Origin: Chamaelirium japonicum
Taxonomy: Eukaryota > Streptophyta > Magnoliopsida > Liliales > Melanthiaceae
DNA length: 64,000 nucleotides
Direction: 5' to 3'
NCBI GenBank assembly: GCA_947650365.1
Contig: OX393550.1
Coordinates: 46,849,360 to 46,913,359 of the forward strand
Shown here: positions 22,558 to 35,002 of the stretch, in pieces
Position numbering within the stretch: position 1 is the first letter of the stretch
How the letters are laid out: every line of letters begins with the position of its first letter
Notes under the pieces: model-generated
What the model was told of the DNA's origin: nothing
Databases searched by the model: none
The model's input: the letters and a program-made list of their open reading frames with translations, nothing else
Made by a program: the position numbers and the translations under genes

Positions 22558-22711
22558 CACTCCTAGGGCCCTGTTATCGGCCACCTTCTAAGTCAATGTT
22601 GTGTTGTACGTATATACCCCCCCTCCTGTGTTATGTATCATGCGGAGGTTAATAAATAAGTGGTAACATGTTTATTATAATAGAGTTGTATGTGTATGCT
22701 ATCAACGTGGC
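22558..22711 (+). other. Displaced last codons and 3' flank of subtilase copy 2
   Basis: Resumes with CACTCCTAGGGCCCTGTTAT, the coding end and 3' flank found in copy 1 at 8395-8550, including the TAA stop context and the C-run. Cut off from its gene by the retrotransposon. Confidence 0.9.
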
Positions 22712-23594
22712 TGTTTGTATGGCGGTCTGGCCACCGAGTATGGCTTTGCTATTCCGGCAGTTCTGCAGCCGCATCAGTCAATCATTTTTTCGAGGATCAG
22801 GCCACCGCATTTGATGGTGTAACGACTGCACGTTGGGAGATATTCTTGGAACCGCCGTATATGGTATGAAATCTCGAAAATTTGCATCCGTGGGAACCTG
22901 CCAACCCTTTTGCCTTCTACGCGCGCTCCATCGAAAACCCTAGCAAAGATCGATTAATTGATTGATCTACTTACAAAGCGACGAAACCCTAGCGTCTGGT
23001 GCTCCTCGTTCCTGCTGGCCGACGATCCTAGCAGCAAAACCTAGCTCCATTGCCGCTGGGCGCCCCTCGTAGCCGATTCAAAACGTAAAATTTTTGTTTT
23101 TTTTCTTCTTGGTCTTTAACTTTTTTGAGATCTAATGCATTTCTACAATTGTTTGTTAGGATTTATCATTTGCTTCAGGGCTGCAATTGCTCGACACTGC
23201 TTGCTTCAAGGTGATTGACAAAGCCAAGGCAGACACGTAATTGCGCTGTCACGATCCTGTTCCCCTACATTGTTGTATTTGTTGAAAATAATAGCGCGCA
23301 GTGCCTCTCTTCGGTATTTGTTGTATAGTTTTAATTTTATTTACCTTTAGGTTTTGTGGTTAAAGATATAAGAGATTCAATTTCATTTATCATTAAATTT
23401 TTGAAATGTAATGCAAGCATAGTTTACTAAAATATTTGATTTTCATTATAGTAGGGAAGTGCTTAAAAGTTTCAATTATAACTTATAGTTTTCTCTCTTA
23501 GTACTTGCATTAATTTTTTACAATTGGCTTGGTGAAATTCCTCATTCACTGGTTTACGTGGATGTATTGCAAAAATTAAGGTGTTTTCCTAACA

Positions 23595-23599
<5 letters not shown>
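22712..23599. other. No gene recognised; 5'-UTR-like stretch
   Basis: GC-richer sequence with repeated AAACCCTAGC words (about 22935-23045) resembles a plant 5' leader, followed by AT-rich, intron-like DNA. It may be captured gene DNA inside the candidate CACTA element. No coding frame could be assigned. Confidence 0.3.

Positions 23600-23667
<68 letters not shown>
23600..23667. repeat. (GA)n microsatellite
   Basis: Uninterrupted AG repeat. Confidence 0.95.
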
Positions 23668-23669
<2 letters not shown>

Positions 23670-23737
23670 GTATGCATTTGTGTGTTTGTGTGATTATCTC
23701 TTGACGGTTTTTACAAACCGTAAAGAAAAAAATTTAT

Positions 23738-23786
23738 TGAGGGGTTAGGGTTAGGGGGTTAGTGAATGGTTAGGGTTAGGCCGGTT
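23738..23786. repeat. Telomere-like TTAGGG tract, short
   Basis: GGGGTTAGGGTTAGGGGGTTAG followed by a second GGTTAGGGTTAGG. Degenerate and interstitial. Confidence 0.65.
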
Positions 23787-24129
23787 TAGTCTAGCTTGTA
23801 CTATATTTCATTGGAAAAAAATATACCTTAATCATTTATGCAGTAAGGGGTCATAATCGTCTGGACGTGGAGGATGTGGAAGGCATGGAGCTGAGGCCAG
23901 AAACAGCCACCCTGTAGCATCTGTGTGAAACTTTGCTGATATGGCATCTGTGACGTCATTGATACAAATGTATCTTACGAAATTTAATTATAAAATACTA
24001 ACTTTATAAAATTACAATAATAATTTAATTGTTTATTGATTTGGGATTACGAATATTCTTACCATTCATGTCTACAATTTGAACACAATAAACGTACCCG
24101 TCGAAAAAACTAGCTAATATCTTGAAAAT

Positions 24130-25250
<1,121 letters not shown>

Positions 25251-25394
25251 AGCAATAGTAAAGAAATTATAATTAGTAACACGATAAACTATATATAAAC
25301 TTGTATGTTAAAAGTTTATTATCATAGTAAGTATCACCATATTTTTCCATTTTGAATGCGAGAAGCTGTCGGAATACCGTTGCCAAAATGAAAA

Positions 25395-25640
25395 GTCTGC
25401 TTGGTCCTTTACCCATACATTGATCTTTTACTTGAGAGACGTCTCCACTCTTGCAAGCACTCCACAAGGATCTGGCAAAGATCCCCTGAACACCCCTGGC
25501 CAAACACCAATGCATCCCGAGCTTGTGCCGCATCCGTCAGTATTAGAACCTGATTACATTTTCTCCGCACAAGCTCCGAAAAAACTCCCTTTAAAGCCCA
25601 TAATTCAGCATGAAGCGGCGAGGATACCCTGCAACAAAAG
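25395..25640 (-). pseudogene. LINE-type RNase H fragment
   Basis: The minus strand reads HAELWALKGVFSELV, then LILTDAAQARDALVFGQGC and CQILVECLQEWRRL. This matches the RNase H-like domain found at the end of plant L1-type LINE ORF2 proteins (the AELWAL and aspartate-containing strand motifs). No RT sequence or poly-A is attached. It probably arrived as a captured or truncated piece. Confidence 0.55.
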
Positions 25641-25799
25641 GATGCCGCAGCCTATACCACCCCAGTCTTATTAGCCAAAATCCAGGCTCCTTACCCATCT
25701 GTCCAAACTACAAAATCCAGGCTCCTTACCCATCTGTCAACCTCCTGCTCCACCCAACCCTCCGCCGACCATCATCGAACAAACTTCGTCCCCATCGTA

Positions 25800-26154
25800 A
25801 GATCTGTAAACCAGAAGTTATTTGTGAACGGTGCGGAAAGTGCAACATTTGGTGTTCTAGATAAATCCCGAAATTTGGACATAGTTCATGCAACCGAGAC
25901 ACATCTCCATGCCTACTGATTGTTGGGTTAGAGAACATTGGCAGGCGACATGCGGGACCTAAGTAGAACAGAGTTTGAGGAATTGCAGTCTTCGATCGTA
26001 TGAGAAGGCAAGTACTGCTTTGTTTGGAAGGGTGGGCATACTACGAGCTCTTGCAGTAAATATAGAATCCAATCTCCACATCTTGGGAGCTTTAGGATTT
26101 GAAGATAAGCTACAAAAAGGAGTACCTGAAGCCATAGAAGCTCTAAGGCAATGG
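25800..26154 (+). pseudogene. P4-type ATPase (aminophospholipid flippase, ALA-like) fragment
   Basis: The plus strand reads KLFVNGAESATFGVLDKSRN, then HATETHLHAY, then RTLAGDMRDLSRTEFEE, then YEKASTALFGR and ILGALGFEDKLQKGVPEAIE. Plant P4-ATPases have this order in the nucleotide-binding to P-domain segment just before the WVLTGDK motif. The fragment stops before that motif. Two stops (near 25918 and 25930) and one frameshift (near 25988) make it non-functional. It covers about 120 residues of a protein normally over 1100 long. Lying inside the candidate CACTA element, it looks like captured host-gene sequence, as in Pack-CACTA elements. Confidence 0.75.
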
Positions 26155-26169
26155 AGTAGTTCATATTCT

Positions 26170-27140
26170 TAGTACCCCTCCTGTTGGTTCTTGGTCATTG
26201 GAATTACCAACGGATGTCCTACATGATCTTATACAACTTTTACATGAATGCTGTATTTATGTGCAATGATTTGTGATTTTACATGGGGTTTAAGGGTATT
26301 TGTTTCCAATGGTCCGATTGCTGGACTTGACTGAAGGAGGCTGATAGAATTCAAAGAATGTCTGCATTTTCTTCACCATAACGAACAATTGTCCTCTTTT
26401 GTTTTTGCCCAATCTATTCATTTGGCGCTCGCTAAGCATCACAAAGCAAAAGGCAGTGTATCGTGTTTTATTGTTCTTGTGTATCAGGTATCATACAATA
26501 ATCCTCTAAATTTTTCTATGCAAATTCGTTGTTTGAGGGACGGTCACGGGTATTCATCTTCTTCCATTGCTACTACCGTGTGAGATCGGAGACGTCAGGC
26601 ATCATGCGTCCTTTGGCTACTTGATTTGCATGTACTACTACTATGAATTTTTTTTTCTTTTATTCGATGCCATTTACTATTGAATTGTCATTGAGATGGG
26701 ACCGAGATGTTTTTTGTGTTGAATTCGATAAGCTGTCTCATATGCCTTGTTTGATTAAATGATACTAATTTGCTGAAATTTTAATATGGAAGAGAAATTC
26801 TGTTGTTCGCTATATAGTGTGGAATTGGATCATATGATGAATTGCAGAAATTTGTGTGGAATTAGTGGATTTAAGTTCTTTTGAATTGTTGTTACAGTAT
26901 GTGGTGGTATGAGTGGATTGTTGTTACAATACTATTGTTGGTACAGTGATGGTATATATGAGTTCTTTTGAATTGTTGTTACAGTGGTGGAATTGGATTA
27001 TTTTTACAGTTCTTTTGAATTGTTGTTACAGTGGTGGTATATATGAGTTCTTTTGAATTGTTGTTACGGTGGTGGAATTGCGTCATCTAATGAATTGCAG
27101 AAATTTGTGTGGCATTGAGTGGATTTATATCCTGATAAAA
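26170..27140. other. Unassigned, partly open sequence
   Basis: A frame at about 26345-26460 reads EFKECLHFLHHNEQLSSFVF. Another at about 26195 reads LELPTDVLHDLIQLLHECC. Both look gene-like but I do not recognise them. From 26,890 to 27,080 a GAATTGTTGTTACAGTGGTG word repeats about four times. They may be further captured host fragments. Confidence 0.3.
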
Positions 27141-27149
27141 CCTTTTATA

Positions 27150-27644
27150 TGTGGCGGGCACTGGTCGTGTAAAACTGGTAGAATACGGGGACTGTCGGTC
27201 GTATAACACAGGTCAAATACGGGAGCCGTTAGTCGTATAACCTGGGTCATATATGGGGGCTGTCGGCCATATAAATTTGTCCGGGACCTTATAAAACCAC
27301 TCAAATACGGGGGCTGTCGGCCGTATAGATCGGTTCATATACGGTGGCTGTCGGTCGTATAACACAGGTCATATACGGTGGCTGTCGGTCGTATAACACA
27401 GGCCAAATACGGGGGCTGTCAATCATTTAATTCCGATTCAAATCTGACGGTTTATTAGCCGTATAAAGTATTATTTCCGGCGATACATAGGGGCCATATA
27501 TTGTATATCTATATCGGCGGCTATGGCCGTATATAATATTTGTGATGGTTGTATAAACGGTGAGCAAATACGGCGGCTAAACGCTCGAAAAAATAAATAC
27601 ACGGCCAATTTTGGCCCTCGAAAAACCTCCGATCTGTTGTAGTG
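27150..27644. mobile_element. Right terminus of the candidate CACTA element
   Basis: At least eight copies of a ~35 bp subterminal unit (ATACGGGGGCTGTCGG...CGTATAACACAGG), then the inverted terminal CCTCCGATCTGTTGTAGTG. Flank is AAT. It is a different subterminal family from the CCGTCGGTA type at 8748 and 62863. Confidence 0.75.
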
Positions 27645-28199
27645 AATATATCCAAATGCAGGGCCGACCCTAGGAATTTGGATGCTCAAAGTGAACTTTC
27701 AAAGTTGTGTCCTTTTATATATATAGATACACAAAAATATATAATTACCCAGATTTTTTTTAGCGAAATGAGACGTACTCAAATAAATTTTATAAAAACT
27801 AGACAAAACTAAAATTAAAATTCTTAGCGAATGATTGAATCTCAAACAAAAAGATATTAATGAACTAGATAAAATCGACAAGATTTGTCTTCAGCTGACT
27901 GAATTTTTTGATAAAAATAATAGATAAAATATTACAAATACACTACTACTGCACACTTATCAAGTGCTTATTGCTGTTTTCATAAAATAAAGTCAAAAAA
28001 GGGAAAAAAAGATATCCCATTTTATATTCTTTTTTTTGCTGGACTGATTTCACGTTGTATGTTCAAATATCATTTTTTATCCGGTCACAAGTGGGTACTG
28101 AATTTTGTTTCTTTTTTGCTCTCCTATGTTCAAAGCATTACAAAAAAATATTATAATATGTATAAAATAAGAGGAATTAAATATAAAATTATAGCAATT
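27645..28199. other. AT-rich DNA, no gene seen
   Basis: No coding frame or structured repeat is recognisable. Confidence 0.5.
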
Positions 28200-28615
28200 T
28201 AAAAAAAAAACTATTTTACCAACAGAATTAGTAATATCATTGGTATAAGCAATTTTATAAGTTTATAGTAAAATACATATTACCGATTGTTGTAAATACC
28301 GTCGGCCTTAATAAACATTATGACGACGGAAGCTGTATTTATCCATCGTTATTTAGTTATTTATTACCGATGGAAACTAATTTACTGTTGGTAAAACTAT
28401 TTATGTTATTTTTTAATTAAGTAAATAATAACTCAATATATTATATTTTTAGTCCGGAATAATATTTAATTATGACGAAAATCATAAACCGTCGTATTTA
28501 TTATTGCCGACACCATCTTTACCGACGAAAATATTTCCTTCCCAACAGATATTTTTACCGTCAGAAAAGAAATATAGTGATAAAAATTATATTTTACCGA
28601 CGGATATAATGTTTG
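28200..28615. mobile_element. CACTA subterminal-repeat fragment (CCGTCGGTA family)
   Basis: Many ACCGACGG-type words plus TTTTACCGTCAGAAAAGAAA followed by TATAGTG. Both outer boundaries are unclear, so it is a truncated terminus. Confidence 0.55.
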
Positions 28616-28986
28616 GGATATAGTCCCAAACCCGTTTGAAATGGGACGGGCACAATCGTGCCTAGGCTGGATCCAGGCCCATTGCTAGCCCTAACCATGG
28701 CAAGCATCAAAAGACAAGCATTGTAACAAAATTCAAGTTAATTGCACGTTCATTCAAGGGCATACTCTAGAGGGTAATGCTTATCCACTTGTCTGGAGGG
28801 TGAACAAAATATAGATATCCTCACCTAAAACCCGGGTCATATGGGAAGGTCAGGCCACTAGAGGGTATATCAAGACAGCACCACCCTGCCCCTAGCCGAT
28901 ATAGGACTAAAATGCAATCTCCCTCTTCATACGAGGCTAGCTCGGGCTAGATAGAATTCGAAGCCCCCCCCCCTCTCGGAGGGGGG

Positions 28987-29065
<79 letters not shown>

Positions 29066-29110
29066 GGCAACGCGGGAATGGCTGGGTGGTGCTAGCTCTG
29101 ATACCATTTG
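28616..29110 (-). mobile_element. LTR-retroelement fragment with reversed PBS-like site
   Basis: GCTAGCTCTGATACCA at about 29091 is the complement of the usual plant initiator-Met primer site TGGTATCAGAGC, which points to a minus-strand element. A GCCCCTAGC...ATAGGACTAA block at about 28890 recurs at about 29985. No coding frame remains. Confidence 0.4.
28991..29061. repeat. (TC)n microsatellite
   Basis: Perfect TC repeat next to an 11 bp C/G-run inverted pair (CCCCCC...GGGGGG). Confidence 0.95.
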
Positions 29111-30354
29111 GACCCTCATGCACCAAAACCCGGGTTGTCAGGGGTCTACCAGAGGGCAAGGATCGAAATCTCTATTTCAGTGGAAATTATATTTGATCTT
29201 CAGGATATGGAAATATTTCGACAGTGTACGTAGAAATATTACAATTTTATAGAAAATGGTGGAAATATTGATTTTTTGATGGAATATTTTAGTGAAACTC
29301 TGGATAGTCATAAACCAAGTATAAATACACACTTTAGAATGCTCAAATAATATCTGTGCCCTATCTAGGGGTGTAGAGCTTCACATAGCATGTATTCAAT
29401 GTATTGAGTTTGTGACTCTTGTGCAATCTTGTTTGGTCCGGTTTTGATATATATTTTCTAAATGTGTTTTAATCTTTTTGGGGGATAAAAATATTTTCAA
29501 AATAAAAATTAGTTGATTGTTAAAATAATGTTTCAAACAATTTTGAAAGCGGACTTAAAACAAGAAAGTTATACAAGTTTAAAATTGTGCAAAAATTATA
29601 GTGAAATGTGAAACACTGTTTTTTTACTAAGTCTGAAAAAATTAGTTTTTATATAGGAAAATTTTTATTTATTCAAAATTTTCTAAGACAGACCATGGTT
29701 TTCTAGATGCACTTGTACTTCTACATCTTGTGAAATTTTTTGAGCTAAAAATGAGTTGATTTTAATCCCTTTGTGTTGGTACTGATGTTGCAATACTTCA
29801 TGGAGAGTGAATATTTCGTCTGAAATTTCATGAAACCACTCGATATTTTGACGTTTTCAATTCCGCTCATACTGAAGGCGGGATTTCGTATCGGGTTCTC
29901 ATATTTTCGAGATGTTTTACGATATTTTGTAAAATATATTGATTTTTTGTACCTTGCTAGAGGGTATAAGAAGACACCACCCCCAGCCCCTAGCTGATGT
30001 GGGACTAAACCCAATACAAATTCAATTGCTCTCATTTGCCACTCTTAATTGCACATGTATAGTTGATTATTCAGGGAAAGCACCACCCGAAAAAGAAAAA
30101 AAAAAGGAAAGCAATATTTATTCCAAATGATTTACCGATTTCTTCAAATAGAATGGTGTGTCGCGATCACATCCATATGTTGCAGCTAGTACCATCAAGT
30201 GAATCGTAGTTAGTTCTGATCAGCAGGCAAAGGTATGCCTTGAGTGGATGAGATACCATTCTGTTTAAAACATTCGGATTAAATTAATATTAGGGATGAA
30301 TATCAATGATTATTATTTAATTTTTTTTGGTACAATACATTGCATATGGATTTT
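29111..30354. other. AT-rich DNA, no gene seen
   Basis: Contains the second copy of the CTAGAGGGTATA...GGGACTAAA block (about 29955-30010) but no coding content. Confidence 0.5.
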
Positions 30355-30862
30355 TTTATATGGCATTTAAAAAATTATACTTTACTATTATATTGATCAT
30401 GTGAGAAACTTTAGCTTATTTTGAAAAGTGGCCATTTGAGATCTACTATATGGTGAGGCGGCACTGCAAAGCGCCTTGCCACGTTGACAGTCCCTTTTTT
30501 TTGGGCAATCACATAAACCGGCAATACAGATACTGATTTTAAACACATCATTTGAAATGCCGGTTTCAACCTATTATTCTTAACGCTTACCTGCAAGGAA
30601 CCAAGAGCGAGGTACATACGAAGTGAGTTTCGTCATGTAGAACACTTGCACATAGGTATTCGAAATGCTGATTTTTAAAATAGATATATGTATTACCGAT
30701 TTTTGGGATCGACGAGAAAAAAAGGGAGAGACATTACGTAAAATACATGGCGGGGTGCTTTGTGGATTGTCTCACCGTGTAGATGTGAGATAGCCACTTT
30801 TCGAATTAAGTTTCTCCCATAGCAAGTATAATAATTTTTTTTAATGCCATTTAAAAAAAAAA
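30355..30862. mobile_element. Foldback/MITE-like element with ~110 bp arms
   Basis: ATGGCATTTAAAAAATTATA at the left is mirrored by AATTTTTTTTAATGCCATTT at the right. Further in, GAAAAGTGGC/GCCACTTTTC and GAGAAACTTT/AAGTTTCTCC also pair. Confidence 0.65.
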
Positions 30863-30913
30863 CGATTATGTATCACTCAGTGTGCCAAGACCGTGGCTTG
30901 GAACTAGCTAGGA

Positions 30914-31435
30914 CTGCAAACGAGCCGAACCATGCCGAGGTTTGGTCTATTGAGCTTGGCCGGCCCATTTATTGAACTAGCTTAAACTCTAGGTTTGGGC
31001 TTAGTGTATTTAGTAATTGATCCAAGCCGAGTCTAGTTTTGGTTTGCTTGATGAGCTTGGCTAGTTATTAAGCGAGTCTAAACATCTGACTAGTTTTCGC
31101 TCAATTAATGATCGAATAAACTTGAACGGTTCCTTATCGAGCTTGTTTTCGAACTCCAGAATCAGTCAAAAGTGTGGACTATATATATGTTATGTCTATT
31201 CAAGCCAGTATGCATGAGCGTACTATTCACAAGCCTACTCATGAGCCCTAAGTAAGAATGTTTGTGCGGAAGCCAAACCAATCCAAGCTTTGGTTTGCTA
31301 ATTGGGCTTGGCTCATTCATTAAACGAATGTAGTCTCTAGGTTTGGGCTTGGCTCGATTAGTGATTAAACGAACTCGAATGAGTTTTTATGGGGCATGCG
31401 TGCGATCCGCTCACGAACAACTTGGTTTGTTTGCA
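30914..31435. mobile_element. MITE-like repeat (CTGCAAACGAGCC ends)
   Basis: CTGCAAACGAGCCGAACC at the left end is mirrored by CTTGGTTTGTTTGCAG at the right. Interior has alternating GAGCTTGGC and GGTTTGGGCTT words. Confidence 0.6.
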
Positions 31436-31668
31436 GGCCCGGTAAAAGAGGCCGGCCCACCTATCCCCGACATACATAGTATCTTGAAGGGAAGGGATGG
31501 GCCCGCCCACCCATTTTGGAAGAAGCGTGTCTGGACAACCTTAAAGCTGGCCCAGCTAGCCCATGGGTGTGGTGCCGCGCCACGTTTAGAGGGGTCCATG
31601 CACACCAGTCCAGTCCCTGAGTCAGCACTCAGCACGCAGGTATAATATCCCCATATTCCCGGTGCGGG
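31436..31668. other. No gene recognised
   Basis: GC-richer segment; overlapping frames on both strands have no recognisable protein. Confidence 0.45.
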
Positions 31669-32122
31669 GTTTGAACTAGGGGTGGCAATGGGTCCGATCG
31701 GGTTGAGACATAGGTATAAGAGCAAAACACCCAACCCGAATCCGACCCGTTTAATAAACGGGTCAAAAACTTAAACCCAAACCCGACCTGACCCGTTAAA
31801 CCCGTTTACTAAATAGGTCGGGTCGGGTTGGCTTGGGTTGGGTCAACAATAACCCATGAAAACCTGTCGGGTTGGGTCAAGATGGGTCGGATTGGGCCGG
31901 GTTGGGTCAGGTTGGCTCGGGTTGACACGTCCCATTTGGTAAATGGGTCAAGTCGGGTCAATCGGGTTACAAGTACAAACCCGAATCCAACCCATTAAAT
32001 AAACGGGTCAATCGGGTCAACCCGTTTATGACCCGAACCCGTTTAGGCCAAACCCATACCCTCTAACTTCGGGTCGGGTTGGCGGGTCGGGTCGATCAAG
32101 GATTGCCACCGCTAGTTCGAAC
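31669..32122. mobile_element. hAT-like MITE with 8 bp target duplication
   Basis: The element (31677-32114, 438 bp) has ends TAGGGGTGGCAATGGGTC and GGATTGCCACCGCTA. It is flanked by GTTTGAAC and GTTCGAAC, a 7/8 match of the length produced by hAT transposases. Interior is AACCCGACCCG-rich. Confidence 0.75.
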
Positions 32123-32327
32123 CCCAGCCAACCGTACTCAAGGATGATACACACACACACAGACCACGTAATCTACCTATCAGACGATCGACCATCAAGT
32201 TTTCCATCTTGATCGCGCCATCCTGGCGTCCGAGGGTGCAGTGGGGCAACGGACGGCTGGGATCATCCAAACAGGAATCGTAGCCGGATGGGATGAACAA
32301 GAGCCGCCACCGCCTCAATCCAACGCC

Positions 32328-32337
32328 TCTATATATA
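32328..32337 (+). promoter_or_regulatory. TATA box of the B3-like gene fragment
   Basis: CCTCTATATATAGATGG lies about 115 bp before the ATG at 32449, with a CT repeat between them, a common plant core promoter and leader layout. Confidence 0.55.
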
Positions 32338-32381
32338 GATGGTGCCTCCATTGCTCACACGGTCACACCCCGGCCATTTGT

Positions 32382-32384
<3 letters not shown>

Positions 32385-32434
<50 letters not shown>
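32385..32434. repeat. (CT)n microsatellite in a presumed 5' UTR
   Basis: About 50 bp of perfect CT between the TATA box and the start codon. Confidence 0.9.
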
Positions 32435-32439
<5 letters not shown>

Positions 32440-32448
32440 GCATACGCG

Positions 32449-32730
32449 ATGGACGTGAAAGACGATGAGCAGCCCCGTGAGGCTCCGCTGTGGGTACAGA
32501 ATCTGGTTCTTCATGTCGGGGGCTACGATCTCCGGTTCATGATGGAGAAGAGGCTCCTGAAGTCCGACATTGATAGGCAGCAGAGCCGCCTGCTGATCCC
32601 CTCGTCCTTCGTGGACGCCAACATCATCCCGGCACTCTCCGAGCCGGAAAAGGCGTCGGCCAACCTTGGTGACCCAGAAGGGAGAATTCAAAGGCGTTGC
32701 GCCGTGGAGAAGCCGAAGAAGAAGCTTTGA
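32449..32730 (+). pseudogene. B3-domain (DUF313-type) protein, 3'-truncated
   Basis: From the ATG at 32449, 93 codons. The part reading FMMEKRLLKSDIDRQQSRLL, then IPSSFVD, fits the start of the plant B3 DNA-binding fold, which reads K-x-L-x-x-SD-V ... RL-x-IP in the DUF313 group. NLGDPEGR follows, matching the D-P-x-G-R strand. The sequence then degenerates to a Lys-rich tail and stops right before a MITE insertion (32741). A B3 domain needs about 100 residues plus a C-terminal half that is missing, so this is probably broken. A plausible TATA box and CT-rich leader survive. The assignment rests on motif resemblance only. Confidence 0.5.
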
Positions 32731-32733
32731 AAG

Positions 32734-32988
32734 GCTTTTTGGGTTATTTTGACTTTGCCCCCCAAATTACCCCCCATAATTTCATTAATTAGACTTTACC
32801 CCCCAAAACTAACTGTTCCGTCAGCTCACCCTCCAAAACTTTATTTCTTTTCCGTCAGCTTACCCTTTCTCTTAGATGGTGAGCTGACGGAGCAGTTAGT
32901 TTTAGCGGCAAAGTCTAATTAATGAAATTATGGGGGGTAAAATCTAATTCAAGGCAAATTTGGGGGGCCAAGTCAAAATAAGCTTTTT
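32734..32988. mobile_element. MITE (TTATTTTGACTT ends)
   Basis: GGGTTATTTTGACTTTGCCC and GGCCAAGTCAAAATAA are inverted. Arms also pair through CCCCCCATAATTTCATTAAT and its complement. GCTTTTT occurs on both sides and may be the target duplication. Confidence 0.75.
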
Positions 32989-33645
32989 TTTTTTTTTTGA
33001 TAGACTGGCATGGAAATTGGCCATTACATAACAACATAACGACATGTAGTTCTGCCCGCACTAAGGCCGGGATTACAGTAGGAAATCCCCTCGTTCAAAA
33101 ACCCTCCAATCCATGGAGTCTGGCCTTCGACGTGAGCCAATGGGCCGCACTATTAGCAGTATGGGGCACCCACCGCACCAATGGCCAAGTTAACCTGATG
33201 CAACTTTCGAATCCAATAGCCCCAGTCTGAGTGCCCCGAAGTAGAAAGTCCAGAGCTAGCACATGAAGCTCTGCACCTAGAGGCCCCCACAACACCTCGA
33301 TCTCTTTAGCAATCTCCTCCCAGGCTACAAGGTGAAGACGTCTCACCCCTGTAACATACCCCAAAAAGAAACTCCGACAACTACTATCCAAACTGTGAAG
33401 TATTCCCATCTGAAGGCCTCCTGCACTCATAGTACGCATTGGGATGGCCGCAGGAACCGACTGGAGAAGAACCAGCCTACCAGCTTGAGTAAGCAAATGT
33501 GCCTTCCAACCAGCCAAATATGCATCAAGTTGACACACCAAATCATTAAAAGCATTAGCAGGAACCCTAGTCCGGTCCCATCAATAGATACCCCCAAATG
33601 TTGTCAAGGGCCACCTGCCTCGCTCATCTGTAAGGCATGCCCATT
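32983..33645 (-). mobile_element. 5'-truncated LINE with poly-A
   Basis: Minus strand. The T-run at 32983-32998 is the element's poly-A. The frame reads CQLDAYLAGWKAHLLTQAGR, then LVLLQSVPAAIPMRTMSAGG, the end of an L1-type RT (the L-x-x-W-K...L-S-x-A-G-R region). FFLGYVTGVRRLHLVAWEEI follows. It is short and dead. Confidence 0.7.
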
Positions 33646-33659
33646 CTATTTTTGCAATC

Positions 33660-34980
33660 AAACCACGTTTAAATGCCGAAATACGAAAACTTATGATTTT
33701 CAAACACTTAGACTCTAAATTAGTCAATCAGAGGGTAAAATCTAAAAATATCTACTAAATACTTGTTCGTAAGTCCGAAATATGAAAAACGATACAAGTT
33801 CGAATTATTGAATGCGATTCGAAAATGATCCGACCGAATCCAAACCAAGTTCAAAAGCCGAAATACGAAAACTTATGATTTTCAAACACTAAGACTCTAA
33901 ATTAGTCGATCCGAGGGCAAAATCTTAAAATATATACTAAATACTTACTCGTAAGTCCGAAATACAAAACACTCTACAATTATGAATTATCGAATGCGAT
34001 CCGATAACAATCCGACCATATTCAAACCAAGTTCAAAAGCTGAAATACGAAAACTTATGATTTTCAAACACTTAGACTCTAAATTAGTCAATCGGAGGGC
34101 AAAATCTTAAAATATCTACTAAATACTTACTCGTAAGTTCGAAATATGAAAAATCATACAATTATGAATTATCGAATGCGATCCGATAACGATCAGATCG
34201 AATTCAAACCAAGTTTAAAAGCTAAAATACGAAAACTTATGATTTTCAAACACATAGACTCTAAAATCTTTAAATATATACTAAATACTTGTTCGCAAGT
34301 TCGAAATATGCAAAACCATAAAAGTCTGAATTATTGGATGTGATCCGACAATGATCTGATCGAATCCAAACCATATTCAAAAGGCAAAAGCCAAAAACTT
34401 ATGATTTGTAAACACTTAGACTCTAAATTAGTCAATCAGAGGGTAAAATTTTATAATATCTACTAATTACTTGTTCGCAAGTCCGAAATATAAAAAACAT
34501 ACAAGTACGAATTATAGGATGTGATCCGATAACGATTCGATCGAATCCAAACCAAGTTCAAAAGCCGGAAGCTGAAAACTTATGATTTGCAAACACTTAG
34601 ACTCAATCAATTGGAAGACAAAATCTTAAAATATCTACTAAATACTTGTTTTCAAGTCCGAAATACAAAAAACCATACAATTACTAATTATCAGATGCGA
34701 TCCGATAACGAGCCAATCCAATCCAAACCAAGTTCAAAAGTCGAAAGACAAAAATTTATGATTTACTTAAACACTTAGACTCAAAATTAGTCAATCGGAT
34801 GGTAAAATTTTAAATATCTATAAATTCCAATAATGATCCGATAACGATTTGATAACAATAACGACTCGTTAACGACTCGATTTGATAACGATCCGATCCG
34901 AAAAAGATCTGATAACGATCTGATCAAATCCAAACCATGTTCAAGATTTGATCGAATCCAAACCAAGTTTAATTTTTTTA
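33660..34980 (+). repeat. Tandem array B, ~180 bp monomer, about 7 copies
   Basis: Monomers share TTATGATTTTCAAACACTTA, then GACTCTAAATTAGTCAATC, at about 33690, 33869, 34050, 34230, 34400, 34580 and 34756. It is the reverse-orientation counterpart of array A and the same strand as array C. Confidence 0.9.
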
Positions 34981-35002
34981 ATATCTTTTTATATTATGGT
35001 AA

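Larger units (their letters stand above)
12043..22711 (+). repeat. Duplicated segment, copy 2 (3.3 kb plus a 7.3 kb insertion)
   Basis: Matches 5232-8556 in order and orientation. Removing the copia element and one 5 bp target duplication (15218-22557) leaves about 3.33 kb. The match ends at AACGTGGC. Beyond that, copy 1 continues into a CACTA terminus while copy 2 continues into TGTTTGTATGGCGG. Confidence 0.92.
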
